DNA of 7,430 bases, taken from assembly GCA_030043175.1 (NCBI GenBank), contig JASHYD010000586.1, positions 1-7,430 on the forward strand, in the 5' to 3' direction. The stretch comes from Xanthobacteraceae bacterium. GTDB taxonomy: Bacteria; Pseudomonadota; Alphaproteobacteria; Rhizobiales; Xanthobacteraceae. A program made the position numbers and the translations under genes. The notes beneath the pieces were generated by a model. The model was given only the letters and a program-made list of their open reading frames with translations, was not told where the DNA came from and ran no database searches. Below are positions 6,596 to 7,430 of this stretch, in pieces; within the stretch, counting starts at the first letter, position 1, and every line of letters begins with the position of its first letter.

Positions 6596-7430
6596 ATGGA
6601 TCTCGTTTCCGTTGCGCTGCGACGGCCATTGACGGTCTTGGTGCTGGTCATTGCCGTTGTCCTTACCGGCCTGCTTGCAGTCCAGCGCATGTCTCGCGAC
6701 ATCTTTCCCGATCTCGGCGTACCGGTCATCTATGTCGCCCAGCCATATGGCGGCATGGATCCCGGACAGATGGAAGGATTTATCGTCAATTACTACGAGT
6801 ATCACTTTCTTTACATCAACGGCATCGAGCACGTCGAATCAAAATCCATCCAGGGCGCCGCCCTTATCAAGCTGCAGTTCCATCCCGGCACTAACATGGC
6901 GGCCGCGATGGCCGAGACGGTATCTTACGTCAACCGCGCACATGCCTTTATGCCGACCGGGACCGTTCCGCCGTTCGTGACGCGGTTTGATGCCGGCAGT
7001 GTCCCGGTCGGCGACCTCGTTTTCACGGACGAGACCGGCAAGCTTGGCCTAAAGGATCTTCAGGATGCCGCGCTGTTCAAGGTGCGGCCCTTGTTTGCGA
7101 CCTTGCCGGGCGTCTCGGCGCCGCCGCCGTTTGGCGGCGCGCCACGCGCGATTGTGGTCAGTGCTGATCCGGATCGGTTGCGTGCCTACAACATGTCTCC
7201 CGACGAGGTGGTTGCGGCGCTTACCAAGGGTAACACCATCAGTCCCTCGGGGAATGTCCGCTTCGGCGATATGATTCCCATGGTGCCAGTGAATTCGGTG
7301 GTCAGCGGTATTCGCGCGCTCGGCGACGTGCCCATCCGCTCTGACGGAACTCGCTCGATCTTCATCCGCGATATCGGCACTGTGGAAGACGCTGCCGATA
7401 TCGATACCGGCTATGCGCTGGTGAACGGAC
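6596..7430 (+). CDS. RND efflux permease, N-terminal part (runs off the window)
   Basis: The frame is open from ATG 6596 to the window end, giving 278 residues of a protein that is usually about 1,000-1,050 long. RND permeases are proton-driven inner-membrane trimers that work with a membrane fusion protein and an outer-membrane channel. Visible are the amphipathic start VALRRP, membrane helix 1 (about 11-29) and the classic junction [20 protein letters not shown]. The start of the porter domain follows: [48 protein letters not shown] and MPTGTVPP. The second porter subdomain shows [18 protein letters not shown] and [11 protein letters not shown]. The sequence resembles the drug/solvent (acriflavin-resistance) branch more than obvious CzcA heavy-metal pumps, but the diagnostic membrane residues lie beyond the window. 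Divergent transcription from the two-component operon suggests control by it. Partner genes may follow downstream. Confidence 0.9.
   Translation, partial: MDLVSVALRRPLTVLVLVIAVVLTGLLAVQRMSRDIFPDLGVPVIYVAQPYGGMDPGQMEGFIVNYYEYHFLYINGIEHVESKSIQGAALIKLQFHPGTNMAAAMAETVSYVNRAHAFMPTGTVPPFVTRFDAGSVPVGDLVFTDETGKLGLKDLQDAALFKVRPLFATLPGVSAPPPFGGAPRAIVVSADPDRLRAYNMSPDEVVAALTKGNTISPSGNVRFGDMIPMVPVNSVVSGIRALGDVPIRSDGTRSIFIRDIGTVEDAADIDTGYALVNG

Overview
The window is GC-rich DNA whose gene families point to an alphaproteobacterium, probably of the Bradyrhizobium/Rhizobiales type. This is an inference from remembered family resemblance; no search was run. It divides into a decaying left third and an intact right part.

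Left part (1-2621). (a) 1-480 is the 3' part of a small multi-helix membrane protein resembling the DUF6644 family, broken by a frameshift. (b) 481-1132 is a stretch without a recognisable gene; it holds a perfect 11-bp hairpin and a probable terminator for the next gene. (c) 1133-2467, minus strand, is a multicopper oxidase that has lost its signal peptide and N-terminus and carries a His-to-Gln change in the normally invariant HCH copper motif. (d) 2456-2621, plus strand, is the C-terminal scrap of a small CxxCH haem protein, itself frameshifted at a run of G. Items (c) and (d) point away from each other and both lack their 5' ends, so the shared divergent promoter region has apparently been deleted, joining the gene bodies at about 2445-2470.

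Right part (2622-7430). After a non-coding leader with a 12-bp palindrome comes an intact secreted lectin-fold (DUF1554-like) protein at 2933-3649. A 375-bp convergent gap follows, with two hairpins and one doubtful small ORF. Then, on the minus strand, lies a CpxRA/OmpR-type two-component operon: the regulator at 5509-6210 and the kinase at 4025-5512, overlapping by ATGA. Divergent from it, the first 278 codons of an RND efflux permease start at 6596 and run off the window.

Reading: the divergent two-component system probably senses envelope stress or a toxic compound and controls the RND pump across the shared 385-bp region, which contains two TGACGTCG copies. The oxidase, cytochrome remnant and membrane protein look like leftovers of an older redox or copper-handling cluster. 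I found no intact mobile element, CRISPR array, tRNA or rRNA, and no convincing novel system. The most noteworthy items are the deletion scar and the altered copper site.
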